DNA of 64,000 nucleotides. It comes from Sternotherus odoratus. Lineage: Eukaryota; Chordata; Testudines; Kinosternidae. The stretch is taken from NCBI GenBank assembly GCA_032164245.1, contig JAVMKO010000001.1, forward strand, positions 80,907,892-80,971,891, written 5' to 3'. A program made the position numbers and the translations under genes. This document shows, piece by piece, positions 10,985 through 20,589 of this stretch. Position 1 is the first letter of the stretch. Each line of letters starts with the position of its first letter. The notes under the pieces are model-generated. The model ran no database searches and was not told the origin of the DNA. It worked only from the letters and a program-made list of their open reading frames with translations.

Positions 10985-12495
10985 GTCCGTTCGTAGTCCC
11001 TTGGATTCTCAAGTCTGTGTGTGTGCACTGTGGGTGGTTTTCCTATAGTTGTTGTGGATGGACAAGCTAAAGTAGCTTTCCTGAAGCTGTGTGTGTGGGT
11101 GATACAATCATTCCTTGAGGCTATTGCCAATGCAATATGTGTGTGGAGCACAATTAGTTGGTGTCCCTAGTGCTGGTGCACTTGTGTGCTTTGTGTATGG
11201 GAGAAAGAATAGCTTTCCTGAAGCTGTTGCACATGTGTGGGTGAGGGCTGGGGCTTCTTTTTCTGCAGCTTTGAATCAGAGAGTAAAGGAAGGGGCTATT
11301 TTCTCAACACTTGTTGCCTGTGTATGTCTGAGAGATGGGGCGTCTGGGTCAAATTTCAGTAGTGTTGCCACCACACAGCTGGAGTGGTGCTCTGAACGAC
11401 TCTGGCAGGTAGGTAGGGTGTGTGTGTGTGTGTGTGTTTGTGTATTAGCCTACTGGCTTACCTTTGGGGAAGTCCCTTTACTTCTCCCTGCCTCAGTTTC
11501 CCCCAACTGTAAAATGGGGATAATGATCTCGACCTCCTTTGCAAAGCACTTTGCTATCTGTGGACGAAAAGAGCTAAGTATTATTATTATAACAGAGGAG
11601 AGAGTTTCTCTATAGTTGTTCCCTACACTTGTGCATGTGTGTGTGTTTGATAGATGCAGTAGTTATACCATCTTATTGTTCTGTTTGGACAGGCCTAGCA
11701 CAGTGGTCTCCTAGTCCATGACTGGGGCTCTGAGGTAATATTACAATACAAATAATAATAAATAATAACATAGCTGTTTCATATGTTTGTGCAGATATGT
11801 TTGATCAACAGAGTAGCTTCTCTACAGTTGCTGCATTTTTGTGTCTGATGTCAGTTGTTTCCCATCAGCTTCTGTGTGTGTGTGTGTGAGAGAGAGAGAC
11901 AGAGGCAGAGAGATGAGTACTTTCCCAGAAGCTGATGTATGTGTGTTTATATTTGTGCATAGCTGTTGGTTTCACCCCAGCTGTTGTTTGTGTGCCTGCG
12001 TGTGTTGGGAGAAGGAGATGTGAACAGTTTCTCTGCAGCTGTGTTTGAGGGACTTGGACCCTTTCCCTTCCATTGTTGCATGTGTGTGTTTGGGTGAAGG
12101 ACCCGAGGAGTTTCTTTGCAGCTGTTGTGTGTGTGTTTGTGTCTCAGAGAGTGGACAGTTTTTCTACAGCTGCGGTGTTTGTGAGTGTGAGGAACAGAGC
12201 TACCTTCCTTTCTGCTGTTGCATATATCTAGGTGTGGAAGGGCAGGGGGTTGGGTTGGAGGCAGGCATTATGTCTCTACACCACTTGTGTGTGTCTGTTT
12301 CTGTGAGGGATGTGATGATTTCCCTGTAGGTGTAGTGCTTGTGTGCATGGGTCATGAGAGCGTCACAGCAGCTATGTATGTGCATGTGTGAGGGGAGGGA
12401 GGGGGTAGTTTCCTCGCAGCTGTTGCATGTGTGATATTGCCTGAGGGGAGGGGTGTCGCTCCGCAGCAGCTGTTGCATGGGTGTGTTGTAACATC
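10985..12495 (+). repeat. Degenerate TG-rich minisatellite with E-box-like core
   Basis: A diverged unit of roughly 70-90 bp recurs: a pyrimidine/GCAGCTGTTG core, then a TGTGTGTG run, then GAGAG-type purines. CAGCTG-containing or closely related cores occur near 11263, 11975, 12036, 12117, 12167, 12416 and 12466. The array is interrupted by MIR pieces at 11440-11595 and 11680-11765. It stops at the CpG island edge. Confidence 0.65.
11440..11765 (+). repeat. MIR-like SINE and related tail inside the minisatellite
   Basis: CCTGCCTCAGTTTCC and AACTGTAAAATGGGGATAAT are the MIR core. A separate tail with GGCCTAGCACAGTGGTC and an AATAATAATAAATAATAA end follows at 11680-11765. Confidence 0.65.
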
Positions 12496-12499
12496 ACTA

Positions 12500-12890
12500 A
12501 CGGAGGCCCACCCCCTTACCTGTGTGTGCACCGGAGCTGTGGCGGGGAAGGCGGTGGAGCCGGGGCGGTAGCTCCATGGGAGACAGACCTTCACTAGTCA
12601 CAGCCTCCCCAGCTGGGAGCAGCAGCAGCAGCAGCCCCCGAGCCCGGGCCGAATTCCTCGCTGGCGGGTTAAATGCCACTACAGCCCCTTCTGCCTGGCG
12701 CTCCCGGTGATTCAGCTGCAGCGGCGGCGGCGAATCCCGCGCCCGTCTCTGCCCGCCCCGGCTCCAGCCTCCGTCTCCGCCCGGCCGGGGGGCCGTGAGC
12801 CCGGCCGCTGGGCCTCGGGGCAATGAAGCAGCGCGGGGAGAGGGGAACCCACCCTGCAAAGGGGTGAGGCCGGGGGAGGGAGCCCCCGCG

Positions 12891-12936
<46 letters not shown>

Positions 12937-13019
12937 CGCGCGCGGCGGGAGCGCCAGCCCTTGCACTAGCGATCAGCGGAGCCAAGAGGGGTCCGAGAGT
13001 CTCCCCGCTGGATCCGCAG
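12500..13019 (+). other. Probable untranslated first exon (5' end uncertain)
   Basis: The sequence CCGCAG followed by GTAAGTG at 13020 is an almost perfect vertebrate 5' splice site inside the CpG island. The exon would end at 13019; its start is not visible and 12500 is only an outer bound. Two short ATG frames lie upstream of the donor: 12576-12710 (44 codons, with a serine run from a short AGC repeat) and one starting at 12823 (14 codons). Both stop before the donor, so the exon looks like 5' UTR with possible upstream ORFs. An alternating CG/CA tract lies at about 12886-12945, close to the donor. I do not recognise the gene. Confidence 0.5.
12886..12945. repeat. Alternating purine-pyrimidine tract (CG)n(CA)n with CG-rich ends
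   Basis: About seven CG dinucleotides are followed by about seventeen CA dinucleotides and then a short CG-rich end. Such tracts can adopt left-handed Z-DNA under negative supercoiling, as known for CG and CA repeats. It lies within the predicted first exon, so it would be transcribed. Length polymorphism is expected. Confidence 0.9.
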
Positions 13020-13025
13020 GTAAGT
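13020..13025 (+). other. Splice donor of the CpG-island exon
   Basis: GTAAGT preceded by CAG matches the U1 snRNA consensus at nearly every position. It is the strongest donor I noticed in the island. Confidence 0.6.
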
Positions 13026-14204
13026 GTCTCGCCCGGCGGCGGCGCCGGCAGCGCGGGGCTGGCTCCGGCCCCTTGTCTCCCAGCCAGGGTAGGGAGAGAA
13101 GGATCGAACCCGCCTCTGCATCCCTCCCGCTCCGATCTCTCTCCAGGGCGGGGGGCAGGTGAAGGAAGAGCAGAGGGAGGTTCCGGCCGGCCACAAGCAG
13201 CACATGTGAAGAGGGGAGGGAGGGAGGGAGGGCTGCTTGCGTACCGGTGTACCCGGTGGCTGTGGAGAGCTGCTGAGCCGGCGGCGTGCAGCTGGGGTCG
13301 GCTGGATGTCTCCGCTGCATCCCCCGCAGCAGGGGTAGGTTTTGATTCCCCCCCCCGGCAACTAAAGTGGCGAGAGGGAGAGCCCGGATCCGCCCCCCCC
13401 CCTCCCCCTTTCTCCGGCCTCTGGGGCTTTGCAAACTTTGGCGGAGGTTCTTTGCGGAGGCGGGAGTGCGTGGGCGGCGGGGGTAGGTGTGGGGAAAGTC
13501 AGCCGCCTCCTGCAGCCCCGGCCTCCCCCGTGCTTTGCTGGCAGGCTCCGCTGGCTGCAGAAGGCTCCCCGGGAATGGGTGGTTTGCGCCCGCAACTGGC
13601 CAGCGCCACCGGGGGCCAGCCCGGAGAGCCCCCGCGCTTGGTTTATTGCACCCGAGAGAGCGTGGCCACATTTGTATGCGCCAGCAGCCCCCTGGGGTGA
13701 AGGGAGGAGAATCTGAGCGGGGGGATGGGGAGGGGCAGACGCATCCCGTTGTCATCCCCGGACGGACAGTGGAGCTGGCCGGAGAGCAGCAGAGATCGGC
13801 CGGTGCTGCAGCAGCCGACATGCTCGGGAGGTGCTGCCTGGGCGTCTGCTCCTGGAGGCGCGTGTGGCTGCCGCTGGCCGCCGTGCACATGTGTGTCAAC
13901 ATGCGTGCAGGCGTGCGCCCTCCCGTGTGTGCACGAGTGTGCGCGCGAGGGGCCCCGCTGCAGGTCGGAGAGAGTGCACAGGCCTGCACGTGTGGCTGGG
14001 ACTTGGGAGCGCGGAACGGTTCACTAGGCAGCCCTAGAGGCCGGGCTGCGGGGCGGGCGGTCTGGGAGGTGGGTGGCCGGTGCTCCCGGGGGTGGGAGCG
14101 CCGGGGAGCCGGGCCCTGGGCGTGCTGCTGCCGCCGCGGCGCTCTGTGCTGAGCAGCCCCCGCCCGCGTGGGTCCGGGGAGGTGCAGCCTGCTAATGCCA
14201 GAGC

Positions 14205-14262
14205 CCGGGCATGCTTCATTTGCATGGAACATGCATTATTAATAATCTATTTAAATACCGCC
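14205..14262 (+). promoter_or_regulatory. AT-rich patch with octamer motif inside the CpG island
   Basis: An AT-rich island within GC-rich DNA carries ATTTGCAT (14218-14225), the POU/Oct consensus, then an ATGCATTATTAATAAT stretch and TTTAAATA (14250-14257), which could serve as a weak TATA-like box. It is a candidate enhancer or alternative promoter core. Function is inference from motifs only. Confidence 0.35.
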
Positions 14263-14350
14263 GCCCCCGGCCTCCCTCCGCCGCCCCCTCCCTGTTTGCA
14301 CCGCAGGAAGGCACAGGCGAGGAGATGGCAGGGGCGCCGCGGTGGGGGAG

Positions 14351-15039
14351 GAGAGGGAGGCGCGAACCCGGCATCACACAGATTGCCCCCTATAATCCCC
14401 CTCCGCACGCAAGGCAGCAGCTCCCCAAGGGTGCAAACCTGGGGACTGGCAGCCCTGTCCAACCGCTAAGGCGCCCTAGGCAGGGCTGTGTGTGGTCCTC
14501 ACCCTTTGGTGATGAGAGTGGGTGGGGAGAAGACCTCTCCAGGCACTGGGAGCATGGGATCTACCTGCCAAAGAGCAGGACTGGTTCTGGGTTCTTGGAA
14601 TCCAGTTGTGTCATGCAGGGTGGATTGCAGGATGGGATTAAAACAAGAAGACTCTTAATTTCACACACATCCATTGCTCAAATGAGGGTAGAAATGAGAG
14701 GGGTGAAAAGTGGCTTAAATTCTTCACTCCCACTTGACGTTTTCCCCATTAACGGATGCAGCCCTGAGCATGTCCTGGGAGATCTTAGAGGCCATGCCAA
14801 AGCCAGTTCAAGCAGGCAAGATTTTAGCAGTCTCATCAAAACTAGTTCAGGCTCAGAAGACCTCACTGGCCATATCAGAGCCATTTCAGCCATGAAAAAT
14901 TGTAGCAGCCGCATGTAGGCCTGTTTAGATCCTCAAAAGCTCCAGTAGATCCTAGCCTCTGGGTCCAAGCCAGTTTAACTCAGAGAGCACGTCACACCAT
15001 CATCTGACTAAAGACACCACGGCAGTGCCTCGCTTTATA
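14351..15039. other. No gene confirmed; mildly repetitive sequence downstream of the island
   Basis: From 14660 to 14990 loosely repeated motifs occur (GCCAGTTCAAGC, AACTAGTTCAGG, GCCATTTCAGCC, GCCAGTTTAAC), suggesting an old tandem repeat. A frame open from an ATG at 14325 to 14918 crosses both the island edge and this repeat and resembles no protein I know. Confidence 0.4.
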
Positions 15040-15044
15040 CAAGT

Positions 15045-15730
15045 TGTGACAAAGTAGGGATACTGTGTGTGCGTGCCTCAGTTTCCCCTTTTCATTTCTT
15101 AAGTGTCTATGTGAAGGAATAGGGGCTGACACTGGAAGCAGGGAGGCAACGCCCTCTCCCCTCTCAAGGTGTGCATCCCTGATCCTGTAATCTGACCCCA
15201 AGTGGGGGAAAGAGGTCAGCTGAACCTGTTGGAGAGCGGTGAGGTGATGTTTGCCTAGCCCGGGAAAAGAGACAAAAGAAAGCAGAGGAGGAGCTGGAGG
15301 GGGTGTTGTCGGTCTGGGTTTGGCTGGGAAGAGGCAGAGAGCTTACAGGCAAGCTGTCCTAGCTCTCTGGCCCCAAAGATGGATCCAGCTGAGGGCTCAC
15401 GCTCACTGTATGGTCTGTGTTAGACCAGATAGAAGTCATCGAATAAACCTGTTTTACTGGCTGGCTGAGAGTCACGTTTGACTGTGGATTTGGGGTGCAG
15501 AATCCACGGGCTCCCTCAGGACCCCGCCCAGGCAGGCTTGCTGGGGGAAGCACACAGAGGGGCAGAAGGTGCTGAATGCTCCGAGGTCAGACCCAGGAAG
15601 GTGGAAGTGGGTACCCGTGAAGCTCCTAGCCTTGGAAACAGGCTGTGTACGGAGAAGGGACCCTTCACCCGAAGTCCTGACTGGCTTCCTAGGGAGCGGT
15701 TCCAGACTATCGCCTGGGCGCTCCGTGACA
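15045..15730 (+). mobile_element. Solo LTR of an endogenous retrovirus, family A, U3 type 1
   Basis: The element starts TGTGAC and ends GTGACA, with an exact 5-bp target duplication CAAGT at 15040-15044 and 15731-15735. A polyadenylation signal AATAAA lies at 15442-15447, followed by the R-U5 part. No internal retroviral genes flank it, so it is a solo LTR left by LTR-LTR recombination. The 3' half (from about 15380) is closely similar to the LTRs at 28298 and 46858, but the first half differs. Confidence 0.9.
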
Positions 15731-15735
15731 CAAGT

Positions 15736-16384
15736 ACCCAGCCCATTGTAGACCATGTGGCAGTGTGGGGTCGGGGTGGTATAGCAATCGCATATGGAAA
15801 GGTGTTGGTGCCATTTGCCCGGGGAGCAGTTCCCATTGCATTGGGTGTGGATGGTTTTGTTTCCGTTTTCTAAAGAGCAAAACCACGGGCCAGGATGACA
15901 GAATGTCCTCAGTGCTGGCAGAAGGCCAGGAGTGCTATCCCCGGACATATCCTTCAGTTTCTGCAGCTGGGGTAAAATCTCCTAGGCCAGCCCCACACAG
16001 GGTCACCACCGTGAAATTCTCTGGACGGTCGTGGCCTTCTTGGGTTTGGCATGTGTTCTTACAGGCAAGCCGGGAATCTCAGTTTCATATGAGGCTTTGC
16101 AACTAGTAACAGCCTCAATCGGTGGGGATGTTGAGTCGGGTCACGAAGACAAGAATCCTAGCACCACACTGAAAGTTGGGGTGTCAAGGAACAAAATATT
16201 CTGGGCAGTGGTGATCTGGTGGGAGAGCTTTCCTGCTGTCATGAAACAGGATTAATGCTGGATGTGCTGACAAAAAAGAGCCAGGCATGCTACTCTGGCA
16301 TTGGGGTCACGGGAATGACATTAACAGTAGCATAGCCATTTGGGAACTTCAGGCGAAGGGTGGTCTTGTGGTTATGGGCGTTGA
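15736..16384. other. No gene seen
   Basis: Unique-looking sequence with no recognisable domain, exon or transposon end. Confidence 0.35.
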
Positions 16385-16960
16385 ACTATGTGGTTATGGG
16401 TGGTTATGGGCAGAAGACCTGGGCTTAATTCTCGCCTCTACCACATACTCCTTGTGTGATGTTAGACATGTCACTTGCAGTAGAGTCTCAGAGTTACGAA
16501 CTCCTTGGGAATGGAGGTTGTTCGTAACTCTGAATTATTTGTAACGCGGAACAAAACGTTATGGTGATTCTTTCAGAAGTTTACAACTGAACATTGACTT
16601 CATACAGCTTTGAAACTTTACTATGCGGAAGAAAAATGCTGCTTTTAGCCATCTTAAAATGAAACAAACACAGAAATCGTTTCCCTACCGTGTCAATTAA
16701 AAAACAACAACCCTAACTTCCAGTTATTTTTTGGTAGTTTATATTTAACACACTATTGTAGTGTGTGTGTTGGTCTCTGCTGCCTGATTGCCTATTTCCA
16801 GTTCCAAATGAGGTGTATGGTTGACTGGTCAGTTTGTAACTCTGGTGTTTGTAACTCTGGGTTCAACTGTAGTTTATCTGTGCCTTGGTTCCTTGTTTAT
16901 AAGATGAAAATTAGCATACTTCATGAATCATGGGGGTATGGGAGGTGTCCACATACTGCA
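16385..16960 (+). repeat. MIR-like SINE split by a DNA transposon
   Basis: The left half (16385-16477) ends GTTAGACATGTCACTTG. The right half resumes at 16870 with TATCTGTGCCTTGGTTCC. Together these restore the MIR order around the Tigger-like element at 16478-16869. Confidence 0.65.
16478..16869 (+). mobile_element. Tigger/pogo-like (Tc1-mariner) non-autonomous transposon
   Basis: The left end CAGTAGAGTCTCAGAGTTAC and the right end GTAACTCTGGGTTCAACTG are imperfect inverted repeats, with TA at the right junction. CAGTTGAACC-type ends are typical of Tigger elements. The 392-bp interior is AT-rich and non-coding. It inserted into a MIR-like SINE. Confidence 0.7.
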
Positions 16961-17864
16961 GTGAGAACTATAAAAATACATAGGAGATGGAATCCATAAA
17001 ATAATTTTCTAATACTGAGGGGACTGGCTTTATGTGCTCCACATACCAGTCAACAGAAACTCCAAGACAATGAGATCTCTGCCCGGCTGATGTATGGAGG
17101 AGGGGATGGCTACTTTTGGTGTGCCTTGGGTCCAAAGTATTTTAGGAGGAAACAAATTGATCAACCATTAGATTGAGGTTAATGATTTTAGGGATTACAC
17201 TGGGGTCATCAGTACTCACAAAGGTAATTAATACTCACAGGTGGCCCTGGGGTGGGAAGGTATTGTTTCTAAATAGCTAAACGGCACTCTAAATATGGCA
17301 TGTTATCTGATACCAGGTGATGAATATGGTATGAAAATCCAGATCTGTCTATTTAGCTACACCTTGCATAATCTAGTATGTTGGTAAACTGAGTCCAAAG
17401 ACCCCTCCAGCCCAGTCTCCAGCTCGTGATGGGGGATGTATCTCCTACTACTGGGCTCTGCCTCTGGCCTTGCTGAAATCTGAATAATCTCAGGAATCTT
17501 GAGAATTTAGGTCATGAAGAAGGTTCATTGAACCTATAGAAAAACACAAGGTTCCCAGGGTTGGGAAGAACAATTTTGTGGTCAGGGTTCTGACAGGAGA
17601 GATTTTGTCCAGAGGGGAGTGGATGGGTTCATCTTAGTAGAGCACTCGGGGGGGGGGGGGGGGGGGGTTGAATTAAAGTGTCTGTATAAAGGCAAGTTGC
17701 CGTTATTGGCATTGTTGGGTCTGTGCTGGTGGGTACCTATGCAGAGGAGGAGCAGTGACCATTCATTGCACATACATATATTAGTCCCATTCTCTGGCAC
17801 ATGCGTGAGCATTTGTTTATGCTGGGTGGCCTGTCTTGTGGGTGAGGTGTGGGGGCTGGGAGTA
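16961..17864. other. No gene seen; poly-G run
   Basis: Unique-looking sequence with a 20-nt G homopolymer at 17648-17667, a common assembly trouble spot. No exon was found. Confidence 0.4.
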
Positions 17865-18080
17865 AGAATGCCTGGGTCCTATTCCTGGCTTTGCCTCTGC
17901 TGTCCTATGTGAGCTTTGGCAAGCCACATCATTGCTCTGTGCCTCAGTTTCCATAGCTGTAATATGGGCTTACCACTCACATATTGTACTGCATTCATTA
18001 CTATTGGTACAAGCTAATGTTTGCGAGGTGCTTTGAGATCATTGGATGGAAGGTGCTTGTTCAGATCAGTTTCTGTCTGC
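17865..18080 (+). repeat. MIR-like SINE, near full length
   Basis: AATGCCTGGGTCCTATTCC, TTTGGCAAGCCACATC, TGTGCCTCAGTTTCCATAG and GAGGTGCTTTGAGATCATTG give the MIR order from tRNA-like part to tail. Confidence 0.65.
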
Positions 18081-18084
18081 ATTC

Positions 18085-18770
18085 TGTAAAACTTGCCCAT
18101 ACCAGTTTTGCCTTGGCCTCTTCTTTTGTCATTCAGTTTCGCGTGCATTCTAAAACAATGTGCATTTCCTCACCTTTGGGGCAAAACCAGACTTTTAGGC
18201 ACCTGCTCCCCTATTTGGTGTAAACATTGCTTGTGCCAATCAGAAACGAACACAAACAAGTTTTGGGCCCCGTCCCCTATGACACTTCTGTGATGTCATA
18301 GTTGGTACTTATGGACCTGCCTGCCATGTGCAGACAGGGAAAGGAGAAAGAAAACCTGTGTACCCCCGTAACCAAGCTTGATCACCTCGAAGCCTCTCTC
18401 TCAGCTCACGTGTTTTCAAACAGAGCCTCCACGTTTGCTGGTCGTTATGCATTGGTTTGTATTTGTAAGTATCGATTATTACTAAATGCTGCATCTTTGT
18501 TTATAAATATTGTTAGTAGATATTTTTAGTCACTGTGTGTTTTAAGTTTCATTAAGTCTATTAGCTAATCAAACGCTGCTCCCTTACCCCTTATAATTAT
18601 CCCCAATAAAACTTTAAATTGATTAATTTTAGTTGTGTGTGTGTGTCTGCAGTTCACGTCGTGACCCACACTCTCCTTGCATCCCTTACCATATAGTCTG
18701 TTGCCATGTGCAGCCTGGTAAATAACAGGCCTGCAATTTTTTCGCCCCTGTGAGTCCGTGGCAATCCACA
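18085..18770 (+). mobile_element. Putative 5' LTR of an endogenous retrovirus (start approximate)
   Basis: The right boundary is set by CCACA immediately followed by a primer-binding-site-like sequence at 18771. An AATAAA signal lies at 18605-18610 with a TGTGTG-rich stretch after it, and a CCAAT box at 18236. A TGT start at 18085 pairs with the ACA end, but the left boundary is a guess. The sequence is unrelated to the other LTRs in the window. No matching 3' LTR was found here. Confidence 0.5.
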
Positions 18771-18788
18771 TGGCGTCACGAACAGGAT
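18771..18788 (+). other. Primer-binding-site-like sequence
   Basis: TGGCGTCACGAACAGGAT begins with TGG, the complement of the universal tRNA CCA end, directly after the LTR's CA. This is the expected location and form of a retroviral minus-strand primer site. The tRNA species is not certain. Confidence 0.55.
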
Positions 18789-19051
18789 GCAAGGGATTTG
18801 GGCCATGCCCGTGGCACGCTGCAGACCGCACAGATGAAACTGAACAGTTCCAACATTTACAGTTTTCCAACATTCACCTTTTAAGTAGCCGAAATTCGAC
18901 TGATCTTAAGTTGGAATGGATCTTTCCCTCGGCTCGGGTAAAACTCTAAAAGGCTATACCTTACCATTAACCCCATACAAACTCATACCCTGATTGTGTC
19001 CTCTTGGCTAGCTGGCATATGTCAAGGCTCACATCAGTTCTTTCTATGGCT
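18789..19051 (+). other. Possible retroviral leader remnant
   Basis: About 260 bp follow the primer-site-like sequence before the hAT-type element. No intact frame or recognisable Gag motif is present. Assignment is by position only. Confidence 0.3.
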
Positions 19052-19059
19052 GGTGTGCT

Positions 19060-20272
19060 CAGGGCCGGCGACAGAAATTTTGGGGCCCCCTACTCTGATC
19101 GTTTGGGGGCCCCCTACTCTGATCGTTTGCCCCCCCCAGCCTATTCTCCTTCCCCCCCCGCTTGGCCCGGCCCATCCCACCGAACCTAACCTCCTCCCCC
19201 CTCCCACTCCCAACCTAGCCTCCTGCCCCCATGCCTGACCCGCCCAGCCCAGCCTCCCCCCCACCAAACCTCCTTCCCTCCCGCACCCACGCCTCACCCA
19301 TCCCATCCAGCCTAGTCTCCTGCCCCCCTCCCCGCCCGCCCAGCCTGGCCTCCCCGCCAGCTACCAGACATACCTGGGGTGGGGGTGCAACCCAGCGGCG
19401 GCCGCAGCGTCGCTCCCGGCTGCCGGCTCCGGTGGGCTCGGTGCTCCGCGGCTGCCCCGCTTCCCCCCGCTGGGCTGCCATTGGCTCCCGGCCCTGGGTC
19501 TCCCCAGCCCGCTTGCTGGTCACCGGCCCCCGCAGAGCGCTCTCCGATCGCTCTCCCCGCGCTGTCCCGAGCTGCACCCTACCCCGGTGGCTAAGGGAAA
19601 AGGGGCCCGCGGGACGTTACTTAGCAGCAAAGTGCCAGGGCGGTGCGAGTCAAGCCCGCGGAGGAAATGCGATTTCCAATGCGAGAGGCGGCAGCGGCTG
19701 CTCCCCATTCCCACCCACGTCACTCCAGGCCTTTCCGCCTCCACCCCGCACAACTCCCCGGCGGGGAGCGTGTCCTGCGCCCGGCCTCGCCTTTCTCCCC
19801 CCTTGAGGTGCCTATTGTCTGGCACTGCGCCGCGGCGAGCCCCGAGGGGCGGGTGAGCTCTGCCCGTGGGGGGCTCGTGGCTGTTCCAGCCCGGGGCACT
19901 CCACGGGGAGGAGGAGGCGGCGGCGGGCAGGGCGCGCCTCTTCCCTTCGCAAAGGCCTGGCGTGGCGGGGTTGGGAAAGGGGAGCAGCCGCTGCCGCCTC
20001 TCGCATTGGAAATCGCATTTCCTCCGCGGGCTTGGCTCGCACCGCCCTGGCACTTCGCTGCTAAGTAACGTCCCGCGGGTCCCTTTTCCCTTAGCTGCCG
20101 GGGTAGGGTGCAGCTCGGGACAGCGCGGGAAAGTTGCCACCTGGGCATCATTCAGGCCCCGCGACAAGGGGGGACTACTACGGGTTGTACCGGGCCCCGG
20201 AGTTAAGGGGGCCCCCTTAAGTCCGGGGCCCGGTACACCTGTACCCGTAGTACCCCCCTGTCGCCGGTCCTG
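19060..20272 (+). mobile_element. GC-rich hAT-type transposon with internal palindromes (1213 bp)
   Basis: The ends CAGGGCCGGCGACAG and CTGTCGCCGGTCCTG are inverted repeats with one mismatch. An exact 8-bp target duplication GGTGTGCT lies at 19052-19059 and 20273-20280. These define a hAT-type insertion. The interior has no transposase. It contains a 24-bp direct duplication near 19081-19130, a CCT-rich block, a large inverted repeat (arms about 19555-19738 and 19943-20131), and a near loop-less hairpin (20157-20211 paired with 20212-20267). CpG density is high throughout the inverted part. Open frames on both strands here are mirror images from the inverted repeat, not genes. Confidence 0.92.
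19555..20131. repeat. Large inverted repeat inside the hAT-type element
   Basis: The left arm (about 19555-19738) and right arm (about 19943-20131) are reverse complements with scattered mismatches. Both include GGAAATGCGATTTCCAATGC and GGGACGTTACTTAGCAGC in opposite orientations. The roughly 200-bp spacer is unrelated. Confidence 0.88.
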
Positions 20273-20589
20273 GGTGTGCTAGGACTATGTTAGAGTTGTT
20301 GGGGGCATCTGAGGTTCTCTCTCCTGGATGAGCTCAGTGAGCTACTCTTTGTACTGGGAAATGTGCGTGTACTGCCCCCTCCTAGACTTGATCAGCCTTG
20401 CCCAGGTATATATCAACTCCCTTTCCTCTCAGAGCTCTTGTTCTGATTCTTTAACTCCCTGGGCAGAGAGTTTGTGCTTCAAAAGATAAAGCTCTTGAAT
20501 TCTATTCCCTGGTGCCAGCTGTATGTAATGAGCTAGCTCTCATGGTGTCTGTATATGACAACATCCAGAGACGACATGCCCTGGAGCGA

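Larger units (their letters stand above)
12500..14350 (+). promoter_or_regulatory. CpG island, probable gene promoter
   Basis: CpG dinucleotides and GC content rise abruptly near 12.5 kb and fall near 14.35 kb, unlike the surrounding sequence. The island contains GC-box-like GGGCGG strings, no convincing TATA box in its first half, and a consensus splice donor at 13020. Vertebrate CpG islands of this size usually mark promoters. Direction is inferred from the donor, which reads on the + strand. A TG-rich minisatellite abuts the upstream edge. Long open frames cross the island on both strands, but these are expected in GC-rich DNA with few stops, and the longest lacks an ATG start. The transcription start cannot be fixed from sequence alone. 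Confidence 0.75.

Noticed and set aside
12795..13700. 301-codon open frame across the CpG island
   Set aside because: It begins with GTG rather than ATG, reads through a strong splice donor and a CA repeat, and resembles no protein. Stop-poor GC-rich DNA explains it.
12973..14232. 419-codon minus-strand frame across the CpG island
   Set aside because: It is low complexity (Pro/Ala/Arg/Ser), mirrors GC-rich sequence, and has no recognisable domain or splice context.
14325..14918. Open frame of about 198 codons from a fair-context ATG after an acceptor-like tract
   Set aside because: It runs from the CpG island into loosely tandem-repeated DNA, and the peptide resembles nothing known. Left as unproven.
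19520..20167. Mirror-image open frames of 140-215 codons on both strands
   Set aside because: They arise from the inverted repeat inside the hAT-type element and have no homology I recognise.
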